Positions 32,348 to 34,177 of a stretch of DNA of 34,177 bases are shown here, in pieces (the stretch's first letter is position 1; every line of letters starts with the position of its first letter). The stretch lies in assembly GCA_035384605.1 (NCBI GenBank), contig DAOOIV010000057.1:1-34177 (forward strand), in the 5' to 3' direction. Position numbers and translations under genes: made by a program. Source of the stretch: Phycisphaerae bacterium (GTDB taxonomy: Bacteria > Planctomycetota > Phycisphaerae > UBA1845 > PWPN01). The notes below the pieces were generated by a model, which was not told where the DNA came from, did no database searches, and was given only the letters and a program-made list of their open reading frames with translations.

Positions 32348-33532
32348 CTACTTCGTGCTGAACCGGTAGATCGTCGTCTGCCGGTAGATTTCACCCGGCT
32401 TGAGGATTGTGGACGGGAATTCCGGCTTGTTCGGCGAATCGGGGTAATGCTCCGCTTCGAGGCAGAAACCATAGCGAAACTTGTACGCCTTGCCCCCCTT
32501 GCCGACGTTGGACCCGTCGAGAAAGTTGCCGGAGTAGAACTGCACACCCGGCTCGGTGGTGTGCATCTCCATCACCCGGCCGCTGGTCGGCTCGGTCACG
32601 CGGGCACACAGCGTCAGTTCGCCGGGTTGGGACTTGTTCAGCACGAAGCAATGGTCCCAGCCGTTGCCGAATTTCACCTGCTCGTCGTCGGCGTTGATGT
32701 TCTTGCCGATGGGCGTGGGCTTGGTGAAATCGAACGGCGTGCCCTTGACCGGGCGCAACTCGCCCGTGGGAATAAGCGTCTTGTCCACCGGCAGGAAGCG
32801 GTCGGCATTAAGCATCATCAAGTGGTTGAGGACGTCCCCGCTGCCGGCTCCGGCAAGGTTGAAGTACGTGTGGTTGGTAAGGTTCACCGGCGTCGCCTTG
32901 TCCGTCGTCGCCTCATACTCGATCTTCAGCTCGTTTTTGTTGGTCAGAAGGTACGTCACCGTGCACTCGAGATTGCCGGGGTACCCCTCTTCCCCATCCT
33001 TGCTCGTATGGGAGAGTCTGAGGCCAACCGCCTCGCTGCGCTGCACCGGCTCGGCTGCCCAGACGGCCTTGTCGAAGCCTTTCAGGCCGCCGTGCAGATG
33101 GTTGCCCATGTTGTTGGTCGCCAGGTTGTATTCGACGCCGTCGAGGGTAAACCGGCCTTTGGCGATGCGGTTGCCGTAACGGCCGACCAGGGCCCCGAAA
33201 AACGGGTGCCCCTTCAGGTAACCCGCCAGCGAGTCAAACCCCAGCACGACGTCATCGAACTGGCCGTTCTTGTCCGGAACCATCAGCCGGACCACAATGC
33301 CGCCATAAGTGGCGATATCCGCCTGCATTCCATGGGCGTTGGTCAGCCGATAAAGGTCCACCCTGGCCCCATCGAGCGTCGTGCCCCAGTTTTCCTTCTC
33401 TACTTTCATTTCGCACTTGCCCTCTGTCATGTCACCTGGCCCCTTGGGTCCGCCCTGCTGCGAGCACGCGCCGACCAGAACGAACACCGCCAAACCGCCG
33501 ATCCATACCCAACGATTGAACGATCGAATCAT
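32348..33532 (-). CDS. Aldose 1-epimerase (galactose mutarotase) lipoprotein
   Basis: A 394-residue mutarotase that interconverts alpha and beta anomers of aldoses. An N-terminal lipoprotein signal (WIGGLAVFVLVGAC, Cys23) places it at the envelope, where it could prepare sugars for the adjacent symporter. Core motifs are VGRYGNRIAKGRFTLDG, NHLHGG (His147), LTNHTYFNLAG with catalytic His221, GWDHCFVLN, and CLEAEHYPDSPN with catalytic Glu359. The frame is open far upstream, but the ATG at 33532 is chosen because it starts the lipoprotein signal and AAGGG lies 8 bases before it. The length suits the family (about 340) plus signal and linker. Likely co-transcribed with the symporter. Confidence 0.93.
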   Translation of the reverse strand: MIRSFNRWVWIGGLAVFVLVGACSQQGGPKGPGDMTEGKCEMKVEKENWGTTLDGARVDLYRLTNAHGMQADIATYGGIVVRLMVPDKNGQFDDVVLGFDSLAGYLKGHPFFGALVGRYGNRIAKGRFTLDGVEYNLATNNMGNHLHGGLKGFDKAVWAAEPVQRSEAVGLRLSHTSKDGEEGYPGNLECTVTYLLTNKNELKIEYEATTDKATPVNLTNHTYFNLAGAGSGDVLNHLMMLNADRFLPVDKTLIPTGELRPVKGTPFDFTKPTPIGKNINADDEQVKFGNGWDHCFVLNKSQPGELTLCARVTEPTSGRVMEMHTTEPGVQFYSGNFLDGSNVGKGGKAYKFRYGFCLEAEHYPDSPNKPEFPSTILKPGEIYRQTTIYRFSTK

Positions 33533-33610
33533 GTCTGTGCCCTTTCGACCTGTGACCTGATTTCCTGTCGATCGTTCAAAGGTTAAACGCACAGCCGATG
33601 GCTTGCAAGA

Positions 33611-33658
33611 AGAGAAGGGAATGGAGAATGGAGAGTTGCGAGTTGAGAATTGAATTGA
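33611..33658. repeat. Purine-rich low-complexity tract
   Basis: Imperfect short repeats: AATGGAG twice at about 33620-33633, then GAGTTGC/GAGTTGAGA and GAATTGAATTG. It lies upstream of the mutarotase gene. Function unknown. Confidence 0.5.
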
Positions 33659-33663
33659 TCTCC

Positions 33664-33920
33664 TCAGCAGAATCTGTGGGTCGTTTTGACTCGTTGACGC
33701 GCTGAAACACCCGTATCCATGTGCTTTTTTATCCTTGCTGTCTAGACGGGATTTCCGAGTCCGCTTTCCGCACCCGCATTGGGCGGTGTTGGTCGGGGGT
33801 GCAACATGGTCCTCCCCCACAAAAACGCCCGTGTTTGCCGCCTCTGGAACACCGGAGCGATGCCTCAAAAGATCCCAGGCCTTGGGACGGAGCCCCAATC
33901 CCACCCACAGATTCTGCTGA
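33664..33920. repeat. 257-bp segment bounded by 18-bp inverted repeats (MITE-like?)
   Basis: TCAGCAGAATCTGTGGGT at 33664-33681 is repeated as its exact reverse complement at 33903-33920, flanking 221 bases without a gene. No matching target-site duplication is visible next to the arms. This could be a small non-autonomous element or a long-range hairpin. Confidence 0.5.
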
Positions 33921-33981
33921 AGACCCCGAATTCCTCAAATCCCGATGTCGATCATCCGGCCCGAGTCACGTCCCATCCGCT

Positions 33982-34068
33982 CGGCCCGGAATCCTTTCCG
34001 GGCCGCATTCTCGCCCGCTCGGCCCGGAATCCTTTCCGGGCCGTACACGCTGCGGAATCCTTTCCGCA
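33982..34068. repeat. Three tandem hairpin repeats with core CGGAATCCTTTCCG
   Basis: Two identical 24-base copies at 33982-34005 and 34020-34043 each form a perfect 10-bp stem (CGGCCCGGAA / TTCCGGGCCG) with loop TCCT. A shorter third copy at 34051-34068 (TGCGGAATCCTTTCCGCA) keeps the loop and inner stem but has a different outer pair, a compensatory change. Confidence 0.75.
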
Positions 34069-34128
34069 TTCGGCATTCATGACGATGTCAATCCTCCACC
34101 GAGCAGGTAGGGCAGGTCCGCGGGGTGC

Positions 34129-34154
34129 CATGCCCACGGCTTTGCGTGGGCATG
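34129..34154. repeat. Hairpin CATGCCCACG / CGTGGGCATG
   Basis: A perfect 10-bp stem with a 6-base loop (GCTTTG). It has the look of a dispersed intergenic palindrome; only one copy is in the window. Confidence 0.55.
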
Positions 34155-34177
34155 CGGGGGGTAGGGCCGACGCCCCC

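Larger units (their letters stand above)
33533..34177. other. Gene-free, repeat-rich right end
   Basis: No supported gene. It contains a purine-rich low-complexity tract (33611-33658), a 257-bp segment bounded by 18-bp inverted repeats (33664-33920), three related hairpins (33982-34068) and another hairpin (34129-34154). Open frames here have no ribosome sites and no protein-like composition. Confidence 0.5.

Noticed and set aside
30426..32369. A 647-codon plus-strand frame opposite the symporter
   Set aside because: Arg/His/Gln-rich translation typical of the antisense of a GC-rich membrane protein gene.
32324..33586. A 420-codon plus-strand frame opposite the mutarotase gene
   Set aside because: Shadow of an aldose 1-epimerase with all catalytic residues.
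1..34177. CRISPR arrays, tRNA or rRNA genes, integrases, phage genes
   Set aside because: Intergenic regions were read on both strands; no regularly spaced repeats, no tRNA-like cloverleaf with CCA end, no recombinase or phage structural motifs were seen.

Overview
The window looks like a chromosomal segment of a Planctomycetota bacterium, most likely a Phycisphaerae-type lineage. The evidence is moderately high GC with strong G/C at third codon positions, a PEP-CTERM exported protein, a prepilin-like protein with an FTLIE N-terminus and a DGH-containing C-terminus, dockerin-like Asp-rich repeats at protein ends, many secreted carbohydrate-active proteins, and a ThrS with a long insertion. 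The lineage is an inference from gene style; no rRNA or other marker gene is present. No tRNA, CRISPR array, integrase or recognisable transposase was seen.

Layout. 1-2378 (minus): end of an exported protein, a PEP-CTERM protein and a prepilin-like protein. 2809-6406 (plus): a GntR-LacI type regulator, an orphan dockerin-like remnant, and a secreted GHL10-type glycoside hydrolase-like protein with its own good promoter. 6508-9768 (plus): a secreted calcineurin-type phosphoesterase/beta-propeller protein directly followed by a D-cysteine desulfhydrase-like PLP enzyme. 10080-12101 (plus): a secreted six-hairpin glycosidase-like protein. 12152-13909 (plus): a compact type II restriction-modification pair. 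14057-14392 (plus): a small rubredoxin-like protein. 14532-19350 (minus): PabB-PabC fusion, a SAM methyltransferase and a short-form alpha-glucan phosphorylase, in that transcription order. 19670-20590 (plus): Tat-exported sugar isomerase/epimerase. 20723-21378 (plus): antitoxin and PIN toxin, the toxin interrupted by a TGA. 21613-24361 (minus): a PAS-GAF-receiver protein without kinase domain and an alpha/beta-hydrolase lipoprotein. 24575-29729 (minus): thrS, infC, sat, nrnA in transcription order. 30204-33532 (minus): aldose 1-epimerase lipoprotein and a sodium/sugar symporter. 33533-34177: gene-free and rich in repeats.

The most interesting part is the thrS leader. A strong sigma70-like promoter (about 30002-30029) carries a 7-bp inverted repeat in its spacer. 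It is followed by a short reading frame ending in Phe-Thr-Thr-Arg-Thr-Thr-Val-stop, whose threonine codons lie inside the 5' arm of a roughly 26-bp hairpin. The 3' arm ends in a U-rich stretch ahead of thrS. This is the architecture of a leader-peptide attenuator sensing charged tRNA-Thr. Downstream, infC appears to start at ATC, and the usual partners rpmI and rplT are replaced by sat and nrnA.

The carbohydrate genes (GHL10-like and six-hairpin hydrolases, isomerase, mutarotase with symporter, glucan phosphorylase) fit a heterotroph that degrades polysaccharide and stores glycogen. Several decayed or mobile-looking items (orphan dockerin half, broken PIN toxin, coding-like remnant at 9732-9985, a 257-bp stretch bounded by 18-bp inverted repeats, tandem hairpins at the right end) suggest a locally fluid genome.
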